From NCBI GenBank assembly GCA_905250125.1, contig CAJNOL010000649.1, positions 2,349 to 66,348 of the forward strand: a stretch of DNA of 64,000 bases, in the 5' to 3' direction. Position 1 is the stretch's first letter; each line of letters begins with the position of its first letter. The stretch comes from Rotaria sordida (lineage: Eukaryota > Rotifera > Eurotatoria > Philodinida > Philodinidae). A program made the translations under genes and the position numbers. The notes below the pieces were generated by a model, which saw only the letters and a list, made by a program, of their open reading frames with translations, did no database searches and had not been told where the DNA came from. Below are positions 35,001-48,423 of this stretch, piece after piece.

Positions 35001-38000
35001 CTTAAAAAAAAGAATTTTTTCAAAAAATTATTTACTTCAATTTGTGTATCAGGTAATTTCATATTATCAAAAATACGAAAAACAACTTTGAATAATTCTA
35101 TCCACCAATTTTGCCTATAGGTTTCACCATAATTTTTCATTATTTCAAACATAACAGTCAATGCTCTAGAAATAGAAAATTTCATATGAGACAAGATAAT
35201 TCTCAATATGCATTTATTAACAAAATTTCGAGTAAAAGAAAAAAAAAATCTTCGTTCTCTTTTCTTGCCATCTAAAATTTTCCAGTGTAGCCATATGACA
35301 TAGACTTTGAAAATTGAATACCTCGGTTTGTACACCTCCTTGATTACGCCACTAGTGCATGTTATAGGCAACAACTTAGTTAGCCCACAAAGGCATTCAT
35401 TCGACTCGAATATAATGTCCTTAACTTACAGTACACGATCTTCTATTGTTACTCTCAATTCTGCTTATCTTCATTATGATATATTTCAGAAGTAATTTTT
35501 TCAAACTATATTAAATTAATAAATTAAGTTTTACCTTGTTCTAACATCAAGTTTACATCGATTAATAATACATGATAATTCAAATAAAATTGGAAACCAT
35601 CCTTTAACCCAAACTCGATCTTCTTCTGGTACATTAATTAAATCTTCTGCAGCATGATCACGAAAAACCTGTTAATAAAATCATATTTAAAAAAAACAAT
35701 TCTAATTGAAAAAATTAAAATAATTACTTGTGGTTTTTCTGCAACATATTTAGCACATTGTCGAATTAATCTTATGGCTTCCATTGATGTATCAGGAAAT
35801 GATATATTACATGCAAATTCTGATAAACATTTAACAGCATCTTGAAAACTATCAAGTACAGATGCAAATTGTCGATCAAATACAACAGCTTGAATAATAA
35901 TAAAAAAATATATATATATATATATATTTCGACAAAAATAATTTGATTTCGATTCTTACTAATAATATGTGTACATGTTTGAAATGCTAATTCAACAATT
36001 TGTGCATCGGTTTCAGCAGCAGCCATTTGAAAAACACTAAAAATATTTTTCCAACCAGATCGAATATTCTTTGCTTGAGAATCAACAAAATGTGTTACAC
36101 AACGTACAACCATATCACGTATAGTTGATGAACTAATAAATCATTTTTTTTGAAATTTTTATTAAATTTTATTAATTAAATAACATACGAATTTTTTTTC
36201 ATAATAACTTCAAATGGTTTAAGAAATTCTTTTTGAAAACGAAAATTTGGAAATTCGCCTTTTTCAAGAAATTTCATTGATAATTGTCTTAAAGAATCAA
36301 CTGCAAAAAATGCAACATCTTGTAATGGACTACATGCAACCTAATATAGAAAATTTTTTATGATAAAAAAAAAAAAAAAAATAAGAATTCAATTCAAACT
36401 TTATTAAAATGTTCGCCAATAATTTCCCATATTCTTGACCATTGAAGACGAATACGACCCATATTATAATATGATATTTCAACTAATTTTAATAAACTAA
36501 ACATTCGTGGTGAATTTGAATTTAATTCATCCATTGATACATGACATAGACTACGAACAAAAGCCACTAAAATAATAAAATATATTAGATAAATTAATAA
36601 TTGAAATATATATGTTTTTTTTATTATTATTATTACCAATAGCATCGCCATCAAGTCGAGCTGAACCAGAAAAAATACGATCAACAGAAACAACTATATT
36701 TTGAGAACTTGTTTCATGTATTTGATCTTGTACTGTTTGCATACGTTTAGATAATTGACCTTTATTTAAAAGAAAAATTCGAATATAAAATGATGAAAAA
36801 AAGTTTAATAACAAAGTTTGCTTTTTTCTATAGTATTAAGCACCTAGCTCAAATTCAAATTAGCTCGTCGAGTTCTCCTATCTAATGCATTCTATACTAG
36901 ATGAACTATGATGGCAAGATTTATAAAAAAAAACTTAGACATAATAGTTTTCAGGTCTGAAACGCTATTTTTTTTTTACAATGTCATTTTAAAGATCACA
37001 AAATGAGGAGTCACTGAATTTTTTATGACTGGCTCTTAAAGAGTATCACAAAAAATGCCTTATTTCGGTTTTTGTAATAGTTTTAACTTTTTAAGGAAAG
37101 GTCATAGAAAATGCGGTGATCTCTCATTTTGTGATCTTTGAAATGGCATTGTAAAAAAAATAGTTTCTGCCTTGGCAATCATAGTTTAGCTAGTAGAGAA
37201 TGCATCAGATAGAAAACTTCACTAACTATTAAAATACACTGTTGTTAAAATTTTTTCCATTATCTTTTTTTTTGGTGAAAGATCTCGTCTAATACGCAAG
37301 AAATTAAGTCATTTTTAGTTTTATCTTTTAATAAATATGTTGAAAAACCTGGAATGAAGACCAATGAATTCTATGTTCTTTCCCAATTAACGTTGTTTTT
37401 TTGTTTCTTTACTAGTTGGCAGTGAGTCTTTGTATCAAACTATTTGAGAGTGCGTAGGTGTAAATGTTTCTCTTATCCATACACACCATCAAATAAACTA
37501 TTGAGTTTTTTGTGGATATTGCGACAATACACCCTTAACTATTTAGATCTTTTTGTTTTTGTATGCTTTTTATAGTATAAATGTATTAGTAGGATTATAC
37601 ATTGCCAAAGATGGAACCAGTCTGGATTTTTGAGGATCGGTTCCATGCCTTACAACTAAACAATTGATTGACTTGTTATCTTTTTTTCTTTCTCTTGATC
37701 GATTTTGTTAAAGTAAACAGTTGGTATCAAAACATTTATTAGTTATTTTAATATCGAATAATAAATAAAAGAAATATTAGAAGGTCACATATCCTATTTT
37801 ATTATTAGATTTTGATATTAATATCAAAATTATACTGTTCTAACAATATTTTTTTACTATCAATTTGATAGTTATCTTAATATTAAAAAAAAAAAAGAAA
37901 TTTTAGAATCTAATTTTTCTCAACTCAAATTTTGATATTAAAATTTTCAATATTGATTCTACCTTTTTCTGAATAAAAAAGATTATCAAATGGTAAACTA

Positions 38001-41000
38001 AATGTATATGATGAACTATTTGATGTTAAATTCGGATATTGATGATGATTTGATACATTCAATCTTGCTTTATTAACATTAATACCAAATAATTGTGCTA
38101 ATTCTAATTGACTTACACATTTTAAAATCTAAAAATATTCCAAAACAAATTCTTATATGTTTTTTTAAAGATATATCTATATCTATATATATGTATACAT
38201 ACATCATACCAAGCTTCACCAAGATAATTTCCATCGGTTTGTGCAACTAATATTAATGTTTTAAGACATTCAACATTTTTAGCTTTTATTTCTATAACTT
38301 GTGATGTTGTCATTAATAATGTAAAACGTGATAATGCTTGAATAAATGCATTACGTTCAAGCTAAATTATTATAGAATAATAATAAAAAAGAAACAATGG
38401 ATTTTTCCTTTTTTTAATAACAAACCTCCATTTGAAATATACAAGCAATACGAATAGAATAACTAATACCAGTTAAACATAAATGAGCTAAATCAATATG
38501 ATCACTATCTTGTAAACCAACACTAAATGCAGCTAAACATGGTGACCAAGCTTTCTTAAATAATAATAATTTATTATTATTTTACTTATTTAAGAAAAGA
38601 AAAATAATATTCTATTTACTTGAAACATTGGTCGAACATGTTCAAGTTGTTTTGCAGTTGTAAATTCTTCAGTACTTGATCCAGCATTTGACATTAAATC
38701 ACGTGCAACACATTCAATATCTTTCATTTGCATATGAAATAAAAGTTCTCGTTGTTTATCACTGGTTATATCTATAGATAATGAAATGTATAGAAATATT
38801 CATGGTACACATCCTAAAATTATTCGACCAAGTTTATTATTTTCAATTCTTTTTTGTTTCAATACTAAACGTATCAGATTAGCATTAGTATTATTTGTAT
38901 TAGAATTAATTAATACTAAGCTATTAGCATTAAGGGTATATTTCCCTCTTTTTTGATCGTTTCTGGTTCTCGGATATGATACGATCAATCACATTGAAAT
39001 TTTTATATCAAAAAAAAAAGGAGGAGCATTCGAAGAAAAACATTTTGAAGTGGATTTTTTGGAAATTCAGATTTTTCATAGGCCTGCATTCTGGTTGCCT
39101 ACGACCGTTATCCAACTTTGTTCAATTAGATGAAGATTGTAATGTACCAGTATGCGGTTCTATGAACACCAGAGTTTTACAACAATCTACTTCAGAATTT
39201 TTTTTCTCAAACACCTATCTCCTTATTTTCATGTCTCTATCTGTGATGAAAATTTCAGCTTGATCGATTGTATCATCTTCAAGAACTCTAAATGATCAAA
39301 AAGACGGACGCTACCCTTAAAACGAGCATTATGTAACTATACCTCTGATAGTTCATGTTCACAAGTTTTCGATAATAGAACAAAGCTTTTTTGATCGGAA
39401 TTGTCATTCTCAAAAAAGAATAAAATTATTCAGTTTTGAAAACTTCCGAGCTTTAAGCATGTCCGATATCTAATCGTCGATAATCTATGTATTAGAATTA
39501 CAAAATAATGCTAACAACTTGGCATTAATTAATTCTAATACGACACTCGTATTTGATACAAAATAGCAGAAAAAAAAACGATTTTTGGATATTTCCATAA
39601 GATTAATATATCTTAGTTAGAAAAACTTCGTAAAGACCTGTAAGACGCTTCATTTTGTTCTATCATTGTGGATAATTTAAATGCTAATTCTCGGAGATGA
39701 AAAACTTGGTTTTTTTTTTTTTATTGAAAATAAAACTGGTCGAATAATTTTTGTAGAACTATTGTATATGAATATGACAGATAAATAATTGACAGCATAC
39801 TTTCTTTAGTTCCAGTTGTTCCCACAACATTTGCTCCACGTCTTAATGTTGTTACTTTAAGTTTAATTTCTTCATTTTCAATTTCATCATAAATTTTTGA
39901 TAGAAATTCTTCTGGTAAATCACGACTTTCATTTATACCACGATTCATTTTTATATATTGTTCTTTAGTCATTTTTTTCTTAACCTTTATTGAACCACAA
40001 AAAAAAAAAAAAGAAAATTATATAAAAGAACAAAAACAAAAAACAATTATTTTTCTTACATTTTTACTATGTAAATCTGTTGTTAACATTATTACTGAAT
40101 AAGCAAGAACATAGGCTGTATCAGCACTGGCAAAAATTTCCAAACTAAAAAGAATAATCGAAATTTGACGAGTTTCGAATGCATATTACTTTTAAACATA
40201 TATTTTAATTGTATAGAATAACTGAAGAAGGATTAGAGTCCAGAGGTCTTCACTATAGAGGTATGACAGTTTTGCTCGATTTTAACCATAGAATAGATTA
40301 TAGACAGAAAAATCGAACGCATGATTTTTTTTTTTGACTTGAAATTTAGCCGATAAGTGTCATGATTTGTAGAATATTTTCAAAATTTAAATGAAATCGT
40401 GATTGATTATTCTCTTAGTATATAAAAATATCTTCAACTTACTTTGAATTACATTCACAAAATCTTGCTGCAAATTTTTCCATTAATCTATCAATTTTTT
40501 GTGCTTCACCTGGTAAACGAAATCCCGAAAGAAATTTTCTTAATGCAACTAAAAATTCCATATTTGTAAAATCAAGTTGATCAACATATGCATACATAAT
40601 TTGTTTATAATGATTATCTTCATGTCCCAAACAATCACCAATAATTATTTTATCTAATACATCTTGATATGAATGAAAAAAATGTGCTATATCTTCAGGT
40701 TCATTATTAAGAAGATTTTTTTCATATAAATATTCTAAACCTTTTTTAGAATTTTGATTAAATAAATCAATTCCTTTTTCAAATAATTCTTTTCGTTGAC
40801 GAACTAATTCAAAATTAATAACATTTTTTGATGATTCTGATGAAAAACCACTATTAGAATGATAAGAATTTATTGAACCAGTTGAATCTGTACGACGTAT
40901 ACCATTACCAACATAACCTGATGATGATCGACCACTATCTTGATCATAACCATTATCATGTATTGGTTTTGAATCAGGTCCTAAGAAATCATTTTGTTTT

Positions 41001-44000
41001 TTTTGTATTTTAATAAAAATTATTATTAATAACAAACCTAAATTGCTTTGTAAATGTGGATTAACATATAAATCTTTAGTCCATTCAACCATACATTTTA
41101 AAATTGATACAAGACATTCAAGACCTTTCATTCTTAAATTATGTTCTTCTGTTGAACTACAACCTATTATAAGAAATGACAACAAAGCAAAAATTTAGTC
41201 AAATTTTATATTAAATTTTCAAAGAAATTTTATTAACACTGTGTTATTATTTGCATTTTGATTTATTCTTATTTTTAGTAGAATATGAAAAATAATTTGA
41301 ATTTTATGATAAAATTCCAACACTAAAAACATTTTTTGCTCATACTCAGGTCAAAAAATCGAACGTAAGGTTCTACAGATTAGACGAAATCATATCAAAA
41401 ACCGTCGTTTCTTTTACATTAAATCCTGCAATAAGATTTTTCAAAGACCTTATAACACAACTTAACTTAAGATTTTCGAGACGACAATATTCGTCTAATC
41501 TTATAAGATCAGACGTACTGATTGATTGACCTGAGAATAGACAATAGATTAAAAGTAGTGTCCTGCAACTAAGTCAAGTACTCGGCTCAGCCTGATGAAG
41601 CAATTAATGACACCTCGACATTTCAAAATATTTTTACTTTTTCAAACTACTAATTTATATAGACTGAAAACCGGCTCGATCATGATTGAGCGTTTATTAA
41701 AAAAAACTAAATAGTATACTTTTTCATTAAGACAAAAAAAAAAAGAAATAAAAGTTTGAAAATCCATTGAAAAGTATCTGCTAGATGTCGATTAGTTTGA
41801 AATATTTTATCTATCCTCTTTTTTTTCAATAAACTTACCAAGTTCGCCTGCTTGTCGTCCTTGTGCTGCACGTGATAAAACAATAACAAGACGTTCAAAT
41901 ATATTAGCTGAACGCATAGAACAATCATAATTAATAAATAAATCAACAACTATTTGAGCATCTATATAATAAATATATATGAATTGTTCAAGTTTATGTT
42001 AAATAAAAATTTAACCTGCAGAAATTTTTGCTAATGTTTGAATAACAAGCCATTTATGACGAAATGAACTAGTTGATGTTTCAAGTATAGTTAAAAATAT
42101 TTCACGAAATAATACCTATATGTATAAATCAAATGCGCTCGAATAGAATAAAGCAATATTATTTTCTTTTTGTATTTATTTTATTTAATTATGTATAAAA
42201 AAGATATTTCTTTAACAAATATTTATTCTCTTGTAAATAATAATAAAAAAAATGTTCAAATTTTTGATCAACTTAATAAAGATCATAGTCGACATTTAGT
42301 ACTTAATAAAAATATACATAAAAAAAAACAATTTAATTATGAAACATTAAATCGAATACAACAAGCTAATGAACGTTGGAAATATTTTTTTAATTGGAAT
42401 TTATCAACATTAGACTTAGTTGCTAAATATTTTGATCAATTAAATTTATGTCAACAATGTATTAATCATTTTATTACTAAACCTATTGATGAACAACAAA
42501 TTTCATTTGATACTGATGAAGAAGAAGAAGAAGAAGATGATGATGACGAGTAAGTATTGAACGAAAAGTCGAAACGACCTGTGGTTTTCACCATTCAATA
42601 GAGGGCAGAGTGTGAGTATCTGCCTTCTATTGAATGATGGAAATCGCAGGTCGCTACGACTTTTCGTTCAAAAGTTATAAGCTTTCTATTTTTTCAGTTG
42701 CCTTCTTTAAAAATTTCGATAATAGATATAAGCGAGATGATTCCAGTTCAAGGAAACCAGGACCGAAGCCAATTTTTTTCTGACCAAGATTAGGACCAAA
42801 AGTGATTGGTCCACATTAGTTTGATTTCATATTTTCAATAAACACTATAGGTTTAATCATTTTCGAACTATTTTAAAGTCTCATTAAGATTTACTTCTAT
42901 TGATATGATAGAATTATTTTTTTCTCGTTCTCAATTATATTTCAATAACAAAAGAAAAAAAAAATAATTTTCTCTAGTATAGCAAAGAAGAATGGTATAG
43001 TAATCAAAAACCAACAATATTTGAATTATGTGAATTATGTGTACAAAAAATAGAAGATTATCTTACACAAATATCATCATCTATTTCAAATATTCATTCA
43101 AATGAAAATTTAATTAAAACATCATTAGAATTAAATTCAACTATTCAATATGATTCAAATAAATATACACTTGAATTAGAAGAAGAATTTCGACATTCAA
43201 TAATAAATGATATAGATAAATTCTCATCATCAAATATAAAATAACAAAAAAAAACAAAACAACATACTTCAATTTGTATTTTTAAATATGCTTTAAATTT
43301 ATCAATTAATTCAACAAAATTAAATAAAGCCATTTCAAATAATTCTGGTATTGCTGAAACACCATTACGTGATAATGATACACATAAATATGTTTTAATA
43401 ACATAAAGAAAATCTTCTGATGAACGAAATATTGGACCTGATGTTTGAAGTATTTGCATTATTAAACGTAATGAAAATATTCGAGATTTTAAATCCAAAT
43501 TAGTTCTGAAAATAAAATAGACAATAAAGAAAAACAAACATTCAAAATAATAATTAACTTTTCAAAATCGAATGTCTCTTCCAAGAGTTATTGTAAATTT
43601 CATATGCAAAAATCAGTATATTCCCAGACTAAGACTACTATGTGACAAGTTCTTGACTACTTTGAGACTTTGTAAGGACTATCGCAAGGTAAAATTAGAG
43701 GGGAAGGAAGTCGGACGCCCCTTCATTTCGTGACACTTTGCTGGACTCACAGGATAATGCTATAATGAAAGGAAAAGTGCAGTAGTATTAAAAAATTTTC
43801 TCAGATAAATGATGCATTCATCCCATTAAGACCGGATATCTCTTTCAAAGGACAATCTCTCTATAAGAAAAAAATTTTTATCTATTATATGATCATATTG
43901 AATGTCTAGAATCTCTATTTTAGCGGTCGATTGTCAACAAACCAAAACAAAATTCATCCTCGATTTTTAACGATTAAATACAAATATTAACATACTTTGG

Positions 44001-46529
44001 ATCCGTATTTGCTTTATCTTTAATATCTCGATCGGATAATTTACATAGTGCACGAAAGACATAATAAGCATTTTTAAAACAATTATCAGCTGATAATTCA
44101 TCAGTTGATAAAGAATTTGATATTGTGCTCTTTGTAGACAATGGATCACCACTTGATTGAGAATCTAGATAATAAAGAAAACAAGAGAGAAAATATTAAA
44201 AACTACAGAATGAAATATTATTATTTTTCTTTAATCAAATCAAAATTTTTATATTCATAAATCATGTTAATACCGAATATGAAAATAATAAAATTTCCTT
44301 AGGTCTTAAATATTTCGGTTTTCTAGAAAAACAACCTTCCAGACTGTTCATACAATCGATACTTTCAGAATGAAATTTGTACACATTTCATATTTTGATT
44401 TATTGCATGATTTAGTATTACAATCATATATTTGCGTATTGTATACGATGACATTGATGTTCGTAAAAACAATTGTATTCTTCGGTATATCACATACGAA
44501 GCAATACGACTGTAATAACTGAGCCATATAATATGCTAATATACGATAAGTTATAATCATTTACGATCATGATTATTTCACTTGGGATATATTAATATTT
44601 AAATGTAAAAATCCTCAAGATAATACTAATTTACTTAAAGGTCATTATTAAAAAAGAGAAAAGATTATAATTTCATATGCTCTATAATCTGATCTGATAC
44701 AAAATTCTTATTAATCTGAAAATATGAAGATCTAAGGTGATTTCTCATGATATATATTCGATAGTCAATAATCTAGTAGTTTGTTTTTTTTTTGATGAGG
44801 AAGCGATTGATTAGTTGAAATTATTCTTTCGTCAGTAGACGCATGAAAAATCATAAGAACATTCATATAATCTAAAAGAATCAATCTCTACAATAGATTT
44901 CTTCTATATTAATTGATTTTAACAATAATCTTTATAAATACATTCTTATTCAAAATAATTTTAATTTCATACAAATACGATTTCTATTTATCATTGTCTA
45001 GATAAACACATAATTCTATCATGAGACTCGTATCAACACGATAAAGATACAGGTGATGATATATCATATCAATCAGTAAGAAATAAAATAACCTTAATAC
45101 AAAATTTTAATATGAAGATTTCCTTATAAAAAAATCTCTTACTGATATCCTCCGAGATTTCTAGAGAACGATTCATCAGAAAAATCATTATGCTCATCTT
45201 AAACAATGTATAGTATCTATGAAAAAAGTTTCAGTCAGAAAAAACAGAAGTGTTTCTATACTTTTATTTAAACTTTTAAATATACCTAAAACATTTCTTG
45301 ATCTTCCATTATGAAATTCTTCTTGTGTTGCTTGTGTATCTTCAATAATTTCATTAGTTGATAAATGAGTATTTTCTTTTTCTTGTGTTGCTTCATCTAA
45401 AAAAAAAAAATACTTATTAAATCTTATCAAACAATCTTTTGCTTACCATAACATATTTTTTCTACTAATTCATCAAGAATTTCATTAACAACTAAAATAT
45501 ATTTTTTTTGATTTTTTGTTTTAAGAAAAAAAAAAAACAATAATAATAATAATTTTACCTATTGATACATTTTCTTGTTCAATATTATTCGATATTGAAG
45601 TTGTTGATTCTTCTTGATATTGTTTTCGTCGTTCATTTAATAATACCTAAAAGGATATTTTCTTTTTTTTATTTTAATTTATTAAAAACACAAAAAATTT
45701 TTCTTTTAACCATTTTTTGTTCCATTTTTGAAAATATTCCATTTAACATTTGTGATAAAGATCCTTGTGCTGTTGCTTCATTTATTTTCGAACGACTTGT
45801 TAAATAAATATTAAAACATGTTTTTATTATTTGTAATACACTACGTTGATGGATTTCAATTACTTGAGATGTCATTATAGTTAAAAGTGCCTTAAAATTA
45901 ACATGTCGTGTTTTCTTTTTTTTTTATAAATAATAAAATTCAAAAAAACAAACTTTGATTATTTGTAATTCAACTTGTTCTTCTGTTTGTACACCACGAA
46001 AACAATTACATATTGTTGATACAATACGATCAATTAATAATTTTGATGGATCAATTGGATCAGCAATACTTCCAAGTAAATGTCCATGTAAAAGAAGTTT
46101 CTATTTTTTAATAACAAAACAATCAAATGAAATATAATTAATAGACAAAAATATTTACTTGAAGACAATCAAGTGATGTATCAACCATTCGTGGATGATT
46201 TGTTGTACAAGCTAATTCAAATGGAAGAAAATATTTTTCAGCATTAATTGATTGTTGATCTGTAGATGGTAAAATAGATGATTCATTTACTCTAAATAAA
46301 ATAAATGAAACAAAAGAAAAGATCTTTTTTTTTGTTAATGATCTTACTGAGATATTTGAATATCTTTTGTAATTGATGTTAATGCTGTTTCACAAGCTCG
46401 TTTTAATTGTTGATATTGAGATTTTTTAATATCTTTTTCATTTAATAATTTTTCAAGTGCACGTTTAAGAAACATAGTTTTACTATCGGTTATTAATATA
46501 TTTTCGTCTTTTTCTTTTTTTTGAGGCAT
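32041..46529 (-). CDS. ARFGEF2: BIG1/BIG2-type ARF guanine-nucleotide exchange factor
   Basis: A complete gene: 35 exons, all GT-AG, 1777 residues (human BIG2 about 1785). It loads GTP onto ARF1/3 at the trans-Golgi and endosomes, recruiting AP-1 and GGA coats. The N-terminal DCB/HUS region leads to [16 protein letters not shown]. The Sec7 domain (about 604-795) has catalytic Glu706 in [12 protein letters not shown]. Tyr742-Ser743 in LAYSVIML is the brefeldin-sensitive pair. HDS repeats follow ([28 protein letters not shown]). Exons: 46529-46348, 46291-46159, 46100-45954, 45890-45711, 45646-45559, 45491-45447, 45396-45286, 44164-43996, 43505-43268, 42115-42016, 41961-41839, 41163-41038, 40980-40443, 40144-40060, 39984-39801, 38771-38620, 38554-38426, 38361-38203, 38128-37963, 36759-36637, 36566-36400, 36340-36189, 36132-35960, 35888-35728, 35668-35535, 35165-35036, 34974-34839, 34770-34632, 34487-34427, 34353-34185, 34133-33991, 33696-33498, 33424-33286, 32357-32240, 32175-32041. 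The symbol covers ARFGEF1/2, whose split is vertebrate. Start: [10 protein letters not shown], the last ATG before conserved helices. Confidence 0.97.
32358..33285 (-). other. Long ARFGEF intron 33 with possible repeat end
   Basis: At 928 bp this is one of the longest introns. Around 32611-32650 it has a GC-richer CAGTGGCGGATCACGG segment, the style of terminus seen in hAT-like MITEs, but no matching opposite end was located. No ORF is supported. Confidence 0.3.
36859..37229. repeat. Fold-back palindrome in ARFGEF intron 19
   Basis: Arms of about 180 bp (about 36859-37045 and about 37085-37229) are inverted copies: TCTAATGCATTCTATACTAG at 36881 pairs with the CTAGTAGAGAATGCATCAGA region near 37190, and AAAGATCACAAAATGAGGAG at 36992 pairs with a near-exact complement near 37120. 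It lies wholly in the 1203-bp intron 19 (37962-36760) and is non-coding. It accounts for a large part of this intron's unusual length. Confidence 0.8.
38772..39800 (-). other. Long ARFGEF intron 15 with short inverted repeats
   Basis: A 1029-bp intron. ATTAGAATTAATTAATAC near 38918 and its inverted relative near 39525 (GGCATTAATTAATTCTAATA) frame about 600 bp of interior, suggesting a decayed inverted-repeat element. It also has an AAAAAGGAGGAGCATTCGA word at about 39011, shared with 28100. The plus-strand ORF at 38976-39263 is not supported. Confidence 0.35.
41164..41838 (-). other. ARFGEF intron 11 with weak inverted repeat
   Basis: A 675-bp intron. CATACTCAGGTCAAAAAATC (about 41341) is an imperfect inverted match of the GATTGACCTGAGAATAG region (about 41523), with AGATTAGACGAAAT and ATTCGTCTAATCT as a second pair inside. 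It is probably an old fold-back insertion of about 200 bp. Confidence 0.4.
42191..43244 (+). CDS. Unrecognised gene nested in ARFGEF intron 9
   Basis: Two exons (42191-42549, 42983-43244) close in phase to 206 residues on the strand opposite to ARFGEF, entirely within its intron 9 (43267-42116). The gene stops 24 bp from the host exon 9 donor and starts 76 bp from the host exon 10 boundary. The donor is GAGTAAGT and the acceptor used is TCTCTAGTATAG, giving Asp at the junction. An upstream in-frame ATG at 42170 would add seven residues. The protein is hydrophilic, Lys/Asn-rich at the start, with [19 protein letters not shown], a CQQCINHF segment, an acidic run of Glu/Asp before the splice, then [19 protein letters not shown] and helical, acidic sequence. 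Four Cys in two CxxC-like pairs (CQQC, CELC) hint at metal binding. No family was recognised. Codon use matches neighbouring genes. Confidence 0.75.
42558..42670. repeat. 113-bp palindrome in the nested gene's intron
   Basis: Two 52-bp arms (42558-42609 and 42619-42670) pair almost perfectly, starting TGAACGAAAAGTCG and ending CGACTTTTCGTTCA, with a 9-nt loop. This is typical of a young fold-back MITE. It lies in the intron of the gene nested in ARFGEF intron 9. Confidence 0.85.
44165..45285 (-). other. Long ARFGEF intron 7, nothing identified
   Basis: A 1121-bp AT-rich intron between exons 7 and 8. I see no repeat structure or nested ORF with protein character. The minus-strand ORF at 44348-44560 is not supported. 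Confidence 0.4.
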
Positions 46530-48087
46530 TGAATAAAAAAATAGGATAAATTTATTTGAGAGCTTAGCAATGAAACATTGACAATAGCATCTAATAAAGA
46601 AAAAGGAAAAGAAAAATTGGACAACAAATATTTCCTCTTTTTTTTGTTTTTGTTTCAAGGTGACAAATCAATTCTCTCTCTGTCTCTCTCTCTCTCTTTT
46701 TGTTTTCTTTCATCCAGTATTTGTTCTTATTTTTTTTTTCTCTCTTCTATTGTGATCATCGCATCAGTAGATAGTAGTGTTGATATGTTGGTTGCAATAT
46801 ATTGACCAATCTCTGATTGAAATTGTATATAAAAAAATAAAAATAGATGGAGCTAATTATCAGATAAATAATTGAGATTAATATACAAATAAAGATAAAA
46901 GATAGTTAATCTAATGTTTTTTTATCCTTCCCGTATGCTATTAACCGATTGTTATCTCTTAAAATATATGCGATATAGAAAATCATATAGATCACTCATA
47001 TATTTTTAATGAGCAAATATGTTTCAAATGCAATAGACAAAGTATTAATAATTAGAAAATCTTGTTATAATTGAAATTTCTTACATGATATTTCAACGGT
47101 AGGATATTTAGTATTTTACAATGCATTGAAGATTTCTATTAAAAGACACTAGAATGATTGAAAGACGAAGCACATTTTCGAAAGAATACAATCATTACAT
47201 AATCATAAATCAATAACGTATTATTTTGCTATGCGAAATCACGTGATTATTTGATTGAAATGTTATAAATCAGAATTTTAGTAATGAAAATGCGAAAGAT
47301 AATTATTCGATGTTTAAATACACATATTGTCTATTTTTATTGAAACATATTTTGTTCGATCAGCTTTTTATGTTTCTTGTCTTCTCCCACCTCATTTATA
47401 CTCTCAATCTGTTCAACTTAGTTCGAAAAAGGTTTTAGATTCAAGAAAACGTGCATTATTAATAGTCTCGAAAATTCTATACTATATAATGATTACACTA
47501 GTATAGCGAAGGGTGCATTAATTGCTGGAAAGAAATTATAATCATACTAATAAAATATAAAAATTCGTAGTTTTTTCTACTATTTCGAAAGATCTGACAA
47601 TCCTGGTATTAATGCATTCATAAGATCATCTTGTTAATATTTTCAATCTATGAAATATTACCTATTGGAGCCGTTGAGAATATAGTTATCTAGATACAGA
47701 AAGTCAGTATCTCGAGTGCTGTTTTGATTGATCCGTTCATCTGAGTATCAAGTATAGTAAATTATGGAATAGTCAAAATCAAGATCTTATTCATTATTCA
47801 CAAGATCATCTTCTCTAGGAAAATTTTGACTTTTTATAAGTTTTTGTAAAAGAATTTTTTTCAAAAACATATAAACAATGAAATTTTCAGCTCTGCGTTA
47901 TTTCAGAAATGTCTAATTAGTTACAATTGAAAGAATTCATCGTTATTAAATACAATAGAGATCAATTCAATAATGAAAAATATGATTTTGTTGCTCATAT
48001 AATCAATATCAGCAATGTATCAGACAGTTTAGTCAACTGCTTAGCTTTGCATAAGCTAATTCAACTGATGATGATGGCATTTTTTGT
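46530..48087. other. Upstream region of ARFGEF, AT-rich spacer
   Basis: Begins with the presumed ARFGEF promoter and 5' UTR (46530-46850), which holds a TC microsatellite at about 46672-46700 and pyrimidine runs. The rest is AT-rich with no gene seen. Confidence 0.35.
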
Positions 48088-48334
48088 AGTGTAATATGAG
48101 ACAAAATTATTTTACAGCTTATCATCTTCGGAAAACTTTTTAAAAAAATTTTGTTTGCTCAACATTGACATACGAGACAATAATCACCTGAATCATGCCT
48201 TGAACTATAGATCTGAAATACATGTATCAATCAAAATTTCCTTCAAAAAAAAACATCATTTCCATGCATTTTTTTTGAAAGTTTTCCAAAGATGACGAGT
48301 TTTAAAATGATTTTGTCTTATATAATATCAGACA
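48088..48334. repeat. Fold-back palindrome, about 247 bp
   Basis: Arms of about 70 bp (48088-48156 and about 48262-48334) are imperfect inverted copies: ATCATCTTCGGAAAACTTTT at 48121 pairs with the AAAGTTTTCCAAAGATGACG region at about 48279, and GAGACAAAATTATTTTA pairs with TAAAATGATTTTGTCTT. No coding content. Confidence 0.65.
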
Positions 48335-48423
48335 AAACGACGTACAAAATTCTAATCTCTCGATTGCTGTTGCCGTTGTTGACTTATTGAGCTGACATTC
48401 ATTTCTTTCAATTTTTTAAGATA

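Noticed and set aside
44348..44560. Minus-strand ORF in ARFGEF intron 7
   Set aside because: Not in phase with either flanking exon, and its composition is not protein-like.
46344..46658. Earlier in-frame ATG (46658) as ARFGEF start
   Set aside because: The extra 43 residues are Phe-rich translation of T-rich DNA. The conserved protein begins at the ATG at 46529.
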